Below the pieces are notes generated by a model. That model made no database searches. It was not told the DNA's origin and saw only the letters and a list, made by a program, of their open reading frames with translations. A DNA stretch of 64,000 nucleotides, taken from NCBI GenBank assembly GCA_046347045.1, contig JAXMGX010000016.1, positions 1 to 64,000 of the forward strand, written 5' to 3'. Positions 50,861-59,188 of this stretch are shown piece after piece. A program made the position numbers and the translations under genes. The stretch's first letter is position 1. Each line of letters starts with the position of its first letter. The stretch is from ZC4RG30 sp046347045 (GTDB lineage: Bacteria; Pseudomonadota; Gammaproteobacteria; Steroidobacterales; Steroidobacteraceae).

Positions 50861-51580
50861 ATGGCACGGTTGATTCTGACTCTCGATGGCCAGGTATTGG
50901 CCGAATACAACATGAACAAGGAGCGCTATACGGTGGGGCGCCTGCCGGATAACGACATCCGCATCGACAACCCCGCCGTATCGGGCCACCACTCGCTGAT
51001 CATCAACATCCTCAATGATTCCTTCCTCGAGGACCTGAACAGCACCAACGGCACGTACGTCAACGGCAAGCTCATCAAGAAGCATGCCCTGCAGCATGGC
51101 GACGTGATCACCTGCGGGCACCACCAGCTGCGCTTCGTCGAGGACGACGACGCCCAGCAGGACGAATTCGAAAAGACCATGGTGATCCAGCCCTCGCAGC
51201 GGCCGGTGGAGAAGATCCAGACCGCGCGCGCCGTGGCGGATGAAGCCAGCGGCAGCACGGGCGCCACCACCTCGCGCCGCGCCCTGCCCGAGGGTGCGCA
51301 GCAGACGCTGAAGAAGGCCAAGCTGCAGGTGCTGTCCGGCGCCTTTGCGGGCCGCGAACTGGAGCTGGCCAAGGCGCTGACCACACTGGGACGCCCCGGC
51401 ATCCAGGTGGCGGCCATCACGCGCCGGGCAGACGGCTTCTACATCGTGCATGTGGAATCCGACAAGCCCGACAACTACCCGCTGGTGAACGGCACGCCGA
51501 TCGGCGCCCAGGCCCGCCGCCTGGTCGACAACGACGTGATCCAGCTTGCGGGCGTGAAGATGGGCTTCTTCGCCAGCTAG
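50861..51580 (+). CDS. FHA-domain protein with two FHA-like modules
   Basis: 239 residues. The first FHA domain has YTVGRLPDNDIRIDNPAVSG and HHSLIINILNDSFLEDLNST with NGTYVNGKLIKKHALQHGD, complete with Gly-Arg, Ser-x-x-His-like and Asn-Gly residues. A linker about residues 105-145 is low complexity. The second module (LQVLSGAFAGRELELAKALT and TTLGRPGIQVAAITRRADGF) is degenerate but keeps LVNGTPIGAQ. It should bind phosphothreonine peptides. Follows the PP2C gene after 16 bases with AAGGGAAAGG as ribosome-binding site. Confidence 0.9.
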   Translation: MARLILTLDGQVLAEYNMNKERYTVGRLPDNDIRIDNPAVSGHHSLIINILNDSFLEDLNSTNGTYVNGKLIKKHALQHGDVITCGHHQLRFVEDDDAQQDEFEKTMVIQPSQRPVEKIQTARAVADEASGSTGATTSRRALPEGAQQTLKKAKLQVLSGAFAGRELELAKALTTLGRPGIQVAAITRRADGFYIVHVESDKPDNYPLVNGTPIGAQARRLVDNDVIQLAGVKMGFFAS

Positions 51581-51600
51581 CCCGGCCTCTGCCGGCAAGA

Positions 51601-51630
51601 GAAAACGCCGCGGAATGCCGCGGCGTTTTC
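51601..51630. terminator. Bidirectional rho-independent terminator
   Basis: GAAAACGCCGCGG, loop AATG, and the exact complement CCGCGGCGTTTTC: a 13-bp stem with A-rich and T-rich ends. It works in both directions, ending the PP2C-FHA operon and the bfd gene that faces it. Confidence 0.9.
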
Positions 51631-51646
51631 GTTTCAGGCCAGGTCC

Positions 51647-51669
51647 GGGGTCAGGGGGTCAGGGGGTCA
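51647..51669. repeat. Short tandem repeat, GGGGGTCA units
   Basis: GGGGTCA then two exact copies of GGGGGTCA, followed by GGATCAGG, between the terminator and the bfd stop. Possibly a slippage product. No function proposed. Confidence 0.6.
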
Positions 51670-51672
51670 GGA

Positions 51673-51861
51673 TCAGGCCGCGTCGCGTTTGCCGCAGGCC
51701 GCCTTGTGCTCACTGAAGGTCTCGCGCGCGACGCACAGGCAGGTGCCACAGGCCCTGCCGATCTGCGTTTCATCCTGCAGCGACTTGAAACTGTGGCAGC
51801 CCTCGGCCACCGCCTGGGCAATGTCCCGCTCGGAGATGTTGTTGCAGACGCAAACGATCAT
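51673..51861 (-). CDS. bfd: Bacterioferritin-associated ferredoxin
   Basis: 62 residues. The [2Fe-2S] cysteines are Cys4 and Cys6 (IVCVCNNISERDIAQAV) and the pair in GRACGTCLCVARETF. Bfd reduces bacterioferritin so that iron is released. It is divergent from bfr. A strong promoter has its -10 six bases before the ATG and no ribosome-binding site is present, so translation should be leaderless. Confidence 0.93.
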   Translation of the reverse strand: MIVCVCNNISERDIAQAVAEGCHSFKSLQDETQIGRACGTCLCVARETFSEHKAACGKRDAA

Positions 51862-51867
51862 GGAGGC

Positions 51868-51896
51868 ATTCTAATGCGAATGGTTCGTGTTCGCAA
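51868..51896 (-). promoter_or_regulatory. bfd promoter (leaderless) with internal palindrome
   Basis: Reverse strand: TTGCGA (51891-51896), 17 bp, TAGAAT (51868-51873), then exactly six bases to the ATG. The spacer contains an inverted repeat TGCGAA-N9-TTCGCA (51875-51895), a possible operator that would control bfd. It does not match the Fur consensus well. Confidence 0.65.
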
Positions 51897-51974
51897 CATT
51901 TGACGTATTGCTCCCCCGCGCCGGCTCGAACTGCTAGTTTGCCGGGCCTGAACACGCGCGGTACCGAGGAACCC

Positions 51975-52448
51975 ATGCACGGCGACAAGAAAGTCATTGC
52001 TTACCTGAATGGCCAGCTCAAGCTGGAACTCACTGCCATCAACCAGTACTTCCTGCACTACCGCATGCTGAAGAACTGGGGCCTGCTGCGCATGGCCAAG
52101 CATGAGCACGATGAGTCCATCGAGGAGATGAAGCACGCCGACCAGCTCATGGATCGCGTGCTGACGCTGGGCGGCCTGCCCAATCTGCAGGACCTGGGCA
52201 AGCTGCTCGTTGGCGAAACGGCGGTGGAGACCATGAGCTGCGACCTGAAGGTGGAACTGGCCGGCCAGAAGCACCTGAAGGAAGCCATCGGGTACTGCGA
52301 ATCGGTGCGCGACTATGTCAGCCGCGAGATCTTCGAGCGCATCCTCGAAGATACCGAGGAACACATCGACTACCTGGAAACGCAGCTCGAGCTGGTGCAG
52401 AAAGTCGGCGAGCAGAACTACCTGCAGTCGCAAATGCACGAAACCTGA
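51975..52448 (+). CDS. bfr: Bacterioferritin
   Basis: 157 residues: VIAYLNGQLKLELTAINQYF and MAKHEHDESIEEMKHADQLM, giving the ferroxidase glutamates and His; the heme-binding Met is in this region (ADQLMDRVL), and EDTEEHIDYLETQLELVQK is the last helix. It stores iron in a 24-mer. GAGGA precedes the ATG. It is divergent from bfd. Confidence 0.95.
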   Translation: MHGDKKVIAYLNGQLKLELTAINQYFLHYRMLKNWGLLRMAKHEHDESIEEMKHADQLMDRVLTLGGLPNLQDLGKLLVGETAVETMSCDLKVELAGQKHLKEAIGYCESVRDYVSREIFERILEDTEEHIDYLETQLELVQKVGEQNYLQSQMHET

Positions 52449-52500
52449 GCAGACGGATCGCGCAGGCGACGCGCCCGCTGGCGCAATCTGCGCGCGGGCT

Positions 52501-53607
52501 TCAGATCAGCGTCAGCGGCACCCGCTGGCTGACGGCGCACAGCAGTTCATAGCTGAGCGTGCCGGCATGGGCGGCAATCTCCTCCACCGGCAGTTCCGGC
52601 CCCCACAGCACAGCCGGATCGCCCACCTGCACACCCGGCACGCCGGTCACATCGACGGCGATCATGTCCATCGAGACGCGGCCGGCAAGTTGTGCGCGCC
52701 GGCCGCGCACCAGCACGGGCGTGCCATTGGGCAGCGCGCGCGGCAGGCCATCGCCGTAACCGCCCGCGATGATCGCGACGCGTGAATCGCGCACCGCGCG
52801 CCACACGCCGCCATAGCCCACGGTTTCGCCGGCAGGCACCTCGCGCACCGCGATGACCGAAGACACCAGGCGCATCGCGGCATGCAGACCCAGGTGGGCA
52901 CCCACCTGATCGGCGAAGGGCGATACGCCATAGAGCGCAAGGCCCGGTCGCACCCAGTCGGCATGGCTGTCGGGCTGTGCGAAGATCGCCGCCGAATTGG
53001 CGAGACTGCGGGCCCACCCCCGCCCCTGCGTCAGCACGTCGAAGCGCGCCAGCTGCTGTCGCGTGAGTTTGCTGTCGCGTTCGTCCGCCGAAGCGAAATG
53101 GGTCATCAGCCGCAGGTCGAGTACGCGGTCGCCCAGCCGCTGCAGACGCAGCAGCGCGGCCTCGGCTGCCGACGGGCGAAATCCCAGACGGTTCATGCCG
53201 GTGTCGATCTTCAGCCACACCACGAAGCGCTGGCCATGCGGCGTCGCCTCGAGCAGCGCCAGCTGCTCGGCCTCGTGCACCACGATGTCCAGGCTCTGGC
53301 GCGCAGCCTCGGCCAGCTGCTCGGCATCGAACACGCCTTCCAGCAGCACGATGCGGCCGCGGATCCCTGCGCCACGCAGCGCCATGGCCTCGTCCAGGCG
53401 CGCAACGCCGAAGGCATCGGCGTCGGCGCCGGCCAGGCACAATGCCGTCGGCACCAGGCCGTGGCCATAGGCATTGGCTTTCACCACCGCCATCACGCGG
53501 CTGGCGGGAGCCACTTCACGGATACGGGCGAGATTGGCGCGCAGCGCGGCAGCGCTGACCTCGGCGCGGATGAGCGTTCTCAGTGCAGGCTCCCGGCATC
53601 CTTGCAC
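52501..53607 (-). CDS. alr: Alanine racemase
   Basis: 368 residues. The PLP lysine is in MAVVKANAYGHGLVPTALC, followed by WLKIDTGMNRLGFRP, LALYGVSPFADQVGAHLGL, and GRVSMDMIAVDVTGVP with catalytic residues, ending near YELLCAVSQRVPLTLI. It makes D-alanine for peptidoglycan. The start is a GTG; the first ten residues are not typical. It is 19 bases after dnaB in the usual dnaB-alr order. Confidence 0.95.
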   Translation of the reverse strand: MQGCREPALRTLIRAEVSAAALRANLARIREVAPASRVMAVVKANAYGHGLVPTALCLAGADADAFGVARLDEAMALRGAGIRGRIVLLEGVFDAEQLAEAARQSLDIVVHEAEQLALLEATPHGQRFVVWLKIDTGMNRLGFRPSAAEAALLRLQRLGDRVLDLRLMTHFASADERDSKLTRQQLARFDVLTQGRGWARSLANSAAIFAQPDSHADWVRPGLALYGVSPFADQVGAHLGLHAAMRLVSSVIAVREVPAGETVGYGGVWRAVRDSRVAIIAGGYGDGLPRALPNGTPVLVRGRRAQLAGRVSMDMIAVDVTGVPGVQVGDPAVLWGPELPVEEIAAHAGTLSYELLCAVSQRVPLTLI

Positions 53608-53626
53608 TGCGGCCGCAGCGCCCTGC

Positions 53627-55030
53627 TCATCGCAGAACTCCTTCCTGCATGTAGTTCGGCGCGAAGTTCTGGAATCGCGTGAACTGGCCCTGGAAGGTCA
53701 GTGTGAAATAACCGGTCTCGCCGTTGCGATGCTTGGCCAGGTCGATGTCGGCCTCGCCCTTGCGCGGCGTGTTCTTGTCGTACACCTCTTCGCGATAGAT
53801 GAAGAGGATCATGTCGGCGTCCTGTTCGATGGCGCCGGATTCGCGCAGGTCCGACATCACCGGTTTCTTGTTCTCGCGCTGCTCCACCGAGCGGTTGAGC
53901 TGCGAGAGCGCGATCACCGGCACATTCAATTCCTTGGCCAGTGCCTTCAGGCCGCGTGAAATCTCCGAGATCTCCGTGGCACGGTTCTCCTTGGTGCCGG
54001 CCACCTGCATGAGCTGCAGGTAATCGACCACCACCAGATCGAGGCCATGCTCGCGCTTCACGCGGCGCGAACGCGCGCGCAGCTCGGTGGGCGTGAGACC
54101 CGGCGTTTCATCGATGAAGATGCGCGCCTCGGCGAGCTGGCTGGTGGCGCTGGTGATTCGCACCCAGTCCTGGTCGGTGATGCGGCCGCTGCGGATGTCG
54201 TGCAGCGGCACGCCGCCCACGGACGACAGCATGCGCGTCATCAGCTGCTCCGAAGGCATTTCCATGCTGAAGATCAGCACCGAACCCTTTACATTGGGAT
54301 CGAGCGCCACGTTCTCGGCCATGTTGATGGCCAGCGTGGTCTTGCCCATCGACGGACGGCCCGCAACGATCACCAGGTCGCCGCCGCGCAGGCCGCCGGT
54401 CTTGCGGTCGAAATCCATGAAGCCCGTGGCCACGCCGCGCATGCCGTCGGGATTGCTGTGCCACTCGTCGATCTTGTCGATGAGCTCGGGCAGCATGGCA
54501 CGCACGGCCTGTGCGCCTTCGGTGCGGCGAGCGCCGCGCTCGGCGATTTCGAACACGCGTTGCTCGGCCTGGTTCACCAGTTCGCGCGCGGAGAGTCCTT
54601 CGTCGGAAAAAACCGAGGTGGCGATGGCGTTGCCGGCGCTGACCAGTGACCGCAGCAGCGCGCGCTCGCGCACGATGTTGGCGTAGGCGCGGGCGTTGGC
54701 CGCCGTGGGCGTGTCACGGGCCAGCGTTGAGAGATAGGCCAGACCGCCCGCATCCGCGAGCTTTCCCTTGCGATCGAGCTGCTCGGAGACCGTGACGGCA
54801 TCGATGGGCTTGGATTCCGCGACCAGGTCGCCGATGGCTTCGAATATGAGCTTGTGATCCGGCCGATAGAAGTCGTCGGCCGAGACCGAATCGCCCACCT
54901 GGTCCCAGGCGGCGGTATCGAGCAGCAGGCCGCCGATGACGGCCTGCTCCGCCTCCACCGAATGCGGAGGCGTACGCAGCAGCTCGGTGCCGGAAGCCCC
55001 GTCGTGGCGCAGTCGTTGCGGACCGGCCAT
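53627..55030 (-). CDS. dnaB: Replicative DNA helicase DnaB
   Basis: 467 residues. N-terminal domain (PPHSVEAEQAVIGGLLLDTA), Walker A VAGRPSMGKTTLAINMAENV, Walker B LDLVVVDYLQLMQVAG, SQLNRSVEQRENKKPVMSDL, and the C-terminal DLAKHRNGETGYFTLTFQG. No intein. Follows rplI after 21 bases. Confidence 0.97.
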   Translation of the reverse strand: MAGPQRLRHDGASGTELLRTPPHSVEAEQAVIGGLLLDTAAWDQVGDSVSADDFYRPDHKLIFEAIGDLVAESKPIDAVTVSEQLDRKGKLADAGGLAYLSTLARDTPTAANARAYANIVRERALLRSLVSAGNAIATSVFSDEGLSARELVNQAEQRVFEIAERGARRTEGAQAVRAMLPELIDKIDEWHSNPDGMRGVATGFMDFDRKTGGLRGGDLVIVAGRPSMGKTTLAINMAENVALDPNVKGSVLIFSMEMPSEQLMTRMLSSVGGVPLHDIRSGRITDQDWVRITSATSQLAEARIFIDETPGLTPTELRARSRRVKREHGLDLVVVDYLQLMQVAGTKENRATEISEISRGLKALAKELNVPVIALSQLNRSVEQRENKKPVMSDLRESGAIEQDADMILFIYREEVYDKNTPRKGEADIDLAKHRNGETGYFTLTFQGQFTRFQNFAPNYMQEGVLR

Positions 55031-55051
55031 CGGTAACTCCCGGCCCGACCG

Positions 55052-55507
55052 TCAGGCCTGTTCTTCGGCCAGGATGGTGACCGGCAGGTCGACGTTGACG
55101 TCGGTGTGCAGGTGCACGCTCACCACGTGATCGCCGACGCTGCGCAGCGGACCATTCGGCAGACGCACCTCGGCGCGCGCGAGCTTCTGGCCCGCCGCCG
55201 TGGCGGCCTCGGCGATGTCGCTGGTGCCGATCGAACCGAAGAGCTTGCCTTCGCTGCCGGCCTTGGCCGTGATGGTCAGCTTGAAGCCCTCGAACGCGGC
55301 CTTGCGGGCCTCGGCGCCGGAAAGCTGTTCGCGCTGCACTTTTTCAAGCTCCGCGCGGCGGGATTCGAACTTGGCCACGTTGGCGGGCGTGGCAAGCGTT
55401 GCCTTGCCCTTGGGCAGCAGGAAGTTGCGGGCATAGCCCGAACGCACCGCGACGCGGTCACCGAGATTGCCCAGGTTGGCAACCTTCTCCAGAAGAATGA
55501 CGTCCAT
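55052..55507 (-). CDS. rplI: 50S ribosomal protein L9
   Basis: 151 residues: MDVILLEKVANLGNLGDRVA and VRSGYARNFLLPKGKATLAT at the N-terminal domain, connecting helix, and the RNA-binding C-terminal domain (GKLFGSIGTSDIAEAATAAG). Twelve bases after rpsR. Confidence 0.98.
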   Translation of the reverse strand: MDVILLEKVANLGNLGDRVAVRSGYARNFLLPKGKATLATPANVAKFESRRAELEKVQREQLSGAEARKAAFEGFKLTITAKAGSEGKLFGSIGTSDIAEAATAAGQKLARAEVRLPNGPLRSVGDHVVSVHLHTDVNVDLPVTILAEEQA

Positions 55508-55519
55508 TGCTTCGTTCCC

Positions 55520-55744
55520 TTAGTGCTGGTCGGTGTACGGCAGCAGCGCCAGAAAGCGCGCGCGCTTGATCGCCACCGAAAGCTGGCGCTGGAAAAAACT
55601 CTTGGTGCCGGTGATGCGGCTCGGAACGATCTTGCCCGTTTCCGAGATGTAGCCCTTGAGCGTGCCCAGGTCCTTGTAGTCGATGCTCTTCACGCCATCG
55701 GCGGTGAAGCGGCAGAATTTCTTGCGACGGATGAAACGTGACAT
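55520..55744 (-). CDS. rpsR: 30S ribosomal protein S18
   Basis: 74 residues: RRKKFCRFTADGVKSIDYKD, then GKIVPSRITGTKSFFQRQLS and VAIKRARFLALLPYTDQH. Three bases after rpsF. Confidence 0.98.
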   Translation of the reverse strand: MSRFIRRKKFCRFTADGVKSIDYKDLGTLKGYISETGKIVPSRITGTKSFFQRQLSVAIKRARFLALLPYTDQH

Positions 55745-55747
55745 GGC

Positions 55748-56125
55748 TTACTCCCGGAATCCTTCGCCATCTTCGTCGCGATCGCGACGACCATGGCCTT
55801 CTTCGTCTTCGCCCCGCGCCATCGGCGAGGGTTCGGTGACGGCGGCGTCCATCGACACCACCAGGTGTCGCAGCACCGCGTCGCTGAAGCGGAAGGCGCC
55901 GGTGAGCTCGCCCAGGGTCTTCTGGTCGGTCTCGATGTTCAGCAGCAGGTAATGCGCCTTGTGCACCTTGGCGATGGGAAACGCGAGCTGGCGACGGCCC
56001 CAGTCCTCGACGCGATGCACGGCGCCGCCGCTGGCGGTGATCATGCCCTTGTAGCGTTCGAGCATGGCGGGAACCTGCTCGCTCTGGTCCGGATGCACCA
56101 GGACCACGATCTCGTAATGCCTCAT
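55748..56125 (-). CDS. rpsF: 30S ribosomal protein S6
   Basis: 125 residues. MRHYEIVVLVHPDQSEQVPA is the classic start; AHYLLLNIETDQKTLGELTG and RFSDAVLRHLVVSMDAAVTE follow, and the C-terminal tail is acidic (RGEDEEGHGRRDRDEDGEGF). The ATG at 56125 has AAGGAG. First gene of rpsF-rpsR-rplI-dnaB-alr. Nothing else was recognised in the 151 bases upstream. Confidence 0.97.
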   Translation of the reverse strand: MRHYEIVVLVHPDQSEQVPAMLERYKGMITASGGAVHRVEDWGRRQLAFPIAKVHKAHYLLLNIETDQKTLGELTGAFRFSDAVLRHLVVSMDAAVTEPSPMARGEDEEGHGRRDRDEDGEGFRE

Positions 56126-56276
56126 GTAGTCTCCTTGTGGTTTGAGCCACCCGCGTAAGGCTTTGCGGTGTGGCAAGAAGGGCCGCGAAGTCTACGGGAG
56201 CCCCCGGCTCAGGGCAAGGAACAGCCTCCGGGCCCCGGGAGGCCCGATTCGTGGGCTTGCGGGGCTGGCGCCGGCC

Positions 56277-58157
56277 CTATTTCCAGGCGACGGGCATCCC
56301 GTAGGGTTGGTCCACGCTCACCGCCTCGATGGATTCGATGCGCCCGTCGGTGATGCGATACACCTCGAACAGCTCGCGCGACATGGCGTGGTAGCGGTCG
56401 CTCTCCACCTTGCGCCCGTCGGTGAGCGTGTACTGGCGCTGCGCCAGGCCGAAGTCCGCAATCGACGCCATCATCACCAGGCCCCGTTCCTCGTCCACGG
56501 CCATTATCCGGCGCCCGCGCAGGCGGTCGACGGGACGATACAAGCCCAGCTTCAACTGACCCTCGCAGCCCTGAGCATACTGACCGGGCGATTTGACGAG
56601 GCCGATGGAGCCCGCGTCGCCGCGCGACACCAGCTGTCCGTTCTCGACGCGTTCGCAGCCGGGAGCGAAGCGGGCATGCAGCCTGCCGTCGTTGCGCTCG
56701 ACACTGGCGGCGTAACCCTGCGCCGCGGCGATGAGCTGCCCGCGCGACATCCGCAGCCTGGCCGGGGGCGCGGCGTCGAACGCCGGATTGATCCGGAACT
56801 GCTTCGGATCGAGCCATGGCCCCGGATTGCGCTCGCGCGCGACGATGACCTCGGCCTCGCTGACGCGATTGCCGCGCATCTTGATGCGCACGCCCGCATA
56901 GGCCGGCGCATCGTGGTCGTAGATCAGCCCATACCAGGCATAGCTGCCGGTGGCGGCATCGGCGATGCGCAGCGCCGCATCGGACTTGCCGCGGATGGAT
57001 CCCCAGATGCCCTCGCCCACTGGAATCGCCACGCCGTTCTCGGTGAACTTCACCTCGCTGGCCCAGGGCACGGTCGCGGGCTTCTGCGCTGCCAGCGCCG
57101 TCATGAAGGCATCGCCGGTGGCGAGCAGGCAGGCCTTGTCGCAGCGCGCGCGCATCGCCGCCGGATCTTCGGGCTTCGACGGCAGCGGCGGCAGGTATTC
57201 GTAGAACGGGTTGTGCATCCGGTGCGGCACGTACGAGAACACCGCCTCGATGCGATGGATCTTGCTGTCGCGGATGCGGAAGGCTTCGATCAGCGAGATG
57301 GAGTTGGGCCACTTCAGCGCCGTTTTCATCTCCCGGCCGTCGGTGAGCAGGTAGCGGTCGAATTCATTGGCGTGGTCGAAAAAGCCGGTGGCCACCACCA
57401 CGCCGCGCTCCACGTCGATCAGTGGGTAGCGGCGTTCGCGGATGCGTTTGTTGATGCGGTAGATGCCGAGCTTGAACTGCGCCTCGCAGCCCGGAGAGAT
57501 CGATCCCGCATTGCCGCCGCCTGGCGCAGCGGCCGTGGTCAGGATGCCGTTCTCCAGACGCCCGCAGTCCGGATCGAAAGGCGTGAACACATTGCCGTCG
57601 TTCAGCTCGACGGTATTGAAGTAACCATCGGCCACGGCGCGCAGCCTCTCGCGCGAGCGGCGCTGCTCCGGCGGCAGGATGTCGTTGAAGGTGGGATCGT
57701 GCACCACCTTGGTGACATCCGCGAAGGGCAGCGGCAATCCGGTGTTGCGCACCACCACGGTTTCGGCTTCGACCAGCAGGCCGTCGCGCACCGCGAGTCG
57801 CAGGGCGAAGTACACGGGCTTGCCGTTCTCCTCGGCGGTGCCCAGCCAGGCCGCCTGCCCCATCTGCGCGTCCGCGGCGATGAGGCCGGTGGGTGCAACG
57901 CCAGTGGCCGTGGCCCACATCCCTTCCCTGCCGAAGGGCAGTTCGACGTCGTTCTCGGTGAAGCGCACGGTCTTGGCCTGCTTCAGCGACGACGCATCGC
58001 GCCGCGCCAGTGCGGACATGTAGTCATGTGCGAACCGGGACAGGCAGGCATGATCGCAGTCCGCGGTGCGCCAGGCGGTGCTCTCGCCCGGGGGCAACTG
58101 GGCCATGACCGAACCGGCCATGAACAGCAACGACATTGCGCCAACGATTTTCTTCAC
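56277..58157 (-). CDS. Exported protein of two tandem homologous domains (DUF8021-like)
   Basis: About 626 residues with a signal peptide (KKIVGAMSLLFMAGSVMAQ). Two repeats of about 300 residues follow. Each starts with a cysteine pair helix (CDHACLSRFAHDYMSALARR; CDKACLLATGDAFMTALAAQ). Next come VRFTENDVELPFGREGMW versus VKFTENGVAIPVGEGIW, and later ERNDGRLHARFAPGCERVEN versus ELNDGNVFTPFDPDCGRLEN. Each ends with IRDSKIHRIEAVF versus ITDGRIESIEAVS. The fold looks like NTF2/SnoaL-type modules as in DUF8021; the activity is unknown. The start is GTG 58157. It follows the SMP-30-like lipoprotein after 25 bases, and is probably periplasmic. Confidence 0.75.
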   Translation of the reverse strand: MKKIVGAMSLLFMAGSVMAQLPPGESTAWRTADCDHACLSRFAHDYMSALARRDASSLKQAKTVRFTENDVELPFGREGMWATATGVAPTGLIAADAQMGQAAWLGTAEENGKPVYFALRLAVRDGLLVEAETVVVRNTGLPLPFADVTKVVHDPTFNDILPPEQRRSRERLRAVADGYFNTVELNDGNVFTPFDPDCGRLENGILTTAAAPGGGNAGSISPGCEAQFKLGIYRINKRIRERRYPLIDVERGVVVATGFFDHANEFDRYLLTDGREMKTALKWPNSISLIEAFRIRDSKIHRIEAVFSYVPHRMHNPFYEYLPPLPSKPEDPAAMRARCDKACLLATGDAFMTALAAQKPATVPWASEVKFTENGVAIPVGEGIWGSIRGKSDAALRIADAATGSYAWYGLIYDHDAPAYAGVRIKMRGNRVSEAEVIVARERNPGPWLDPKQFRINPAFDAAPPARLRMSRGQLIAAAQGYAASVERNDGRLHARFAPGCERVENGQLVSRGDAGSIGLVKSPGQYAQGCEGQLKLGLYRPVDRLRGRRIMAVDEERGLVMMASIADFGLAQRQYTLTDGRKVESDRYHAMSRELFEVYRITDGRIESIEAVSVDQPYGMPVAWK

Positions 58158-58182
58158 GTGGGATTCCTTCGGGACGGGGCTG

Positions 58183-59154
58183 TCAGCGCCTTGGCAATGC
58201 GATGGCAATGGCCTTGAACGGCCCGGGGTCCTTGCCACGCAGTTCGGGGTTGAACAGATACTGGATCTTGCCTTCCACCACGTACACGGTGTTGCCGATC
58301 AGCGTGATGCCGGGCGATGAATTCAGGCCATCGCGCAGCACCTGGATGCGGGCCTCGTCGCGCTTCACCGTGACCAGCGTGGCGCGGCCGCTGGTGCCTT
58401 CGGCCTGCAGGAAGCGGTTGCCGCCGATATGTCGCAGGCCGTCGGGTCCGCCCATCTTCTCGGACACCTTGAGCTGCGTGAACTGTGCGGGCCTGCCCGC
58501 AGTCGGCAGCACCAACCGCCACAGCTCGTTCTTCTGCACGTTGTTCCAGTACAGCGCGCCATCGGCCCCGAAGTCGAGCCCGTCGATGCCCTTCAGGCGC
58601 TCATCGCTCACCACAACTTCCAGTGCCTTGCCTCCCCTGGGAAGTTTCAGGATGCGGCCACCAGGGGTATCGCTGGCGTAGGCGCTGCCATCGCGCGCGA
58701 TGGCAATGTCGTTGCAGGTGCCACCGGGCGCCGGGAAGGGCCAGCGACCGATCAGCCGGCCGGAGTCCAGCGCGAAGGCAGCCACTTCAGAGGGTGCCGG
58801 CGGCGGCGCACCCGCGACGCGCGGCGCGAAGGAGTTGGGCACCGAGCACACCCACAGCCGGCCCGATCGCCCATCGGCCAGCACGCCGAACACGGAACGC
58901 AGCCCGTTCTCGGCATTGGGGACAATGAACGGCCTCGCCACGCTTCCGCCGGGCGCGGCGCGATAGATGGTGCCACTCATGCTGCCGGTGAACAGCGCGC
59001 CGTCCGCGGTGGAGGTGACGCTCTCCGGATGCACCGACTTGCCGTCGATGAGGATATCGCCGCGTGGCGCGATCGTCTTCGTGGCGCAGGCCGCAAGCAT
59101 CAGCGCCAGGGTGGCGACGGGCGTCGCGCGCATCAGCCGAATCGTTTCCGACAT
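58183..59154 (-). CDS. SMP-30/NHL-type lipoprotein
   Basis: About 323 residues: lipoprotein signal (PVATLALMLAACATKT), then a six-bladed propeller like SMP-30/gluconolactonase. It has VHPESVTSTADGALFTGSMS, GGTCNDIAIARDGSAYASDT with the metal Asn and Asp, and GIDGLDFGADGALYWNNVQ. It may be a membrane-bound lactonase for the product of the divergent alcohol dehydrogenase. The start at 59154 has a G-rich site ahead; an ATG six codons upstream exists. It is 34 bases from the divergent dehydrogenase gene, so the promoters overlap. Confidence 0.82.
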   Translation of the reverse strand: MSETIRLMRATPVATLALMLAACATKTIAPRGDILIDGKSVHPESVTSTADGALFTGSMSGTIYRAAPGGSVARPFIVPNAENGLRSVFGVLADGRSGRLWVCSVPNSFAPRVAGAPPPAPSEVAAFALDSGRLIGRWPFPAPGGTCNDIAIARDGSAYASDTPGGRILKLPRGGKALEVVVSDERLKGIDGLDFGADGALYWNNVQKNELWRLVLPTAGRPAQFTQLKVSEKMGGPDGLRHIGGNRFLQAEGTSGRATLVTVKRDEARIQVLRDGLNSSPGITLIGNTVYVVEGKIQYLFNPELRGKDPGPFKAIAIALPRR

Positions 59155-59188
59155 CCCCTCGACCCCCCGCATCCGTTAGGATTTGCCG

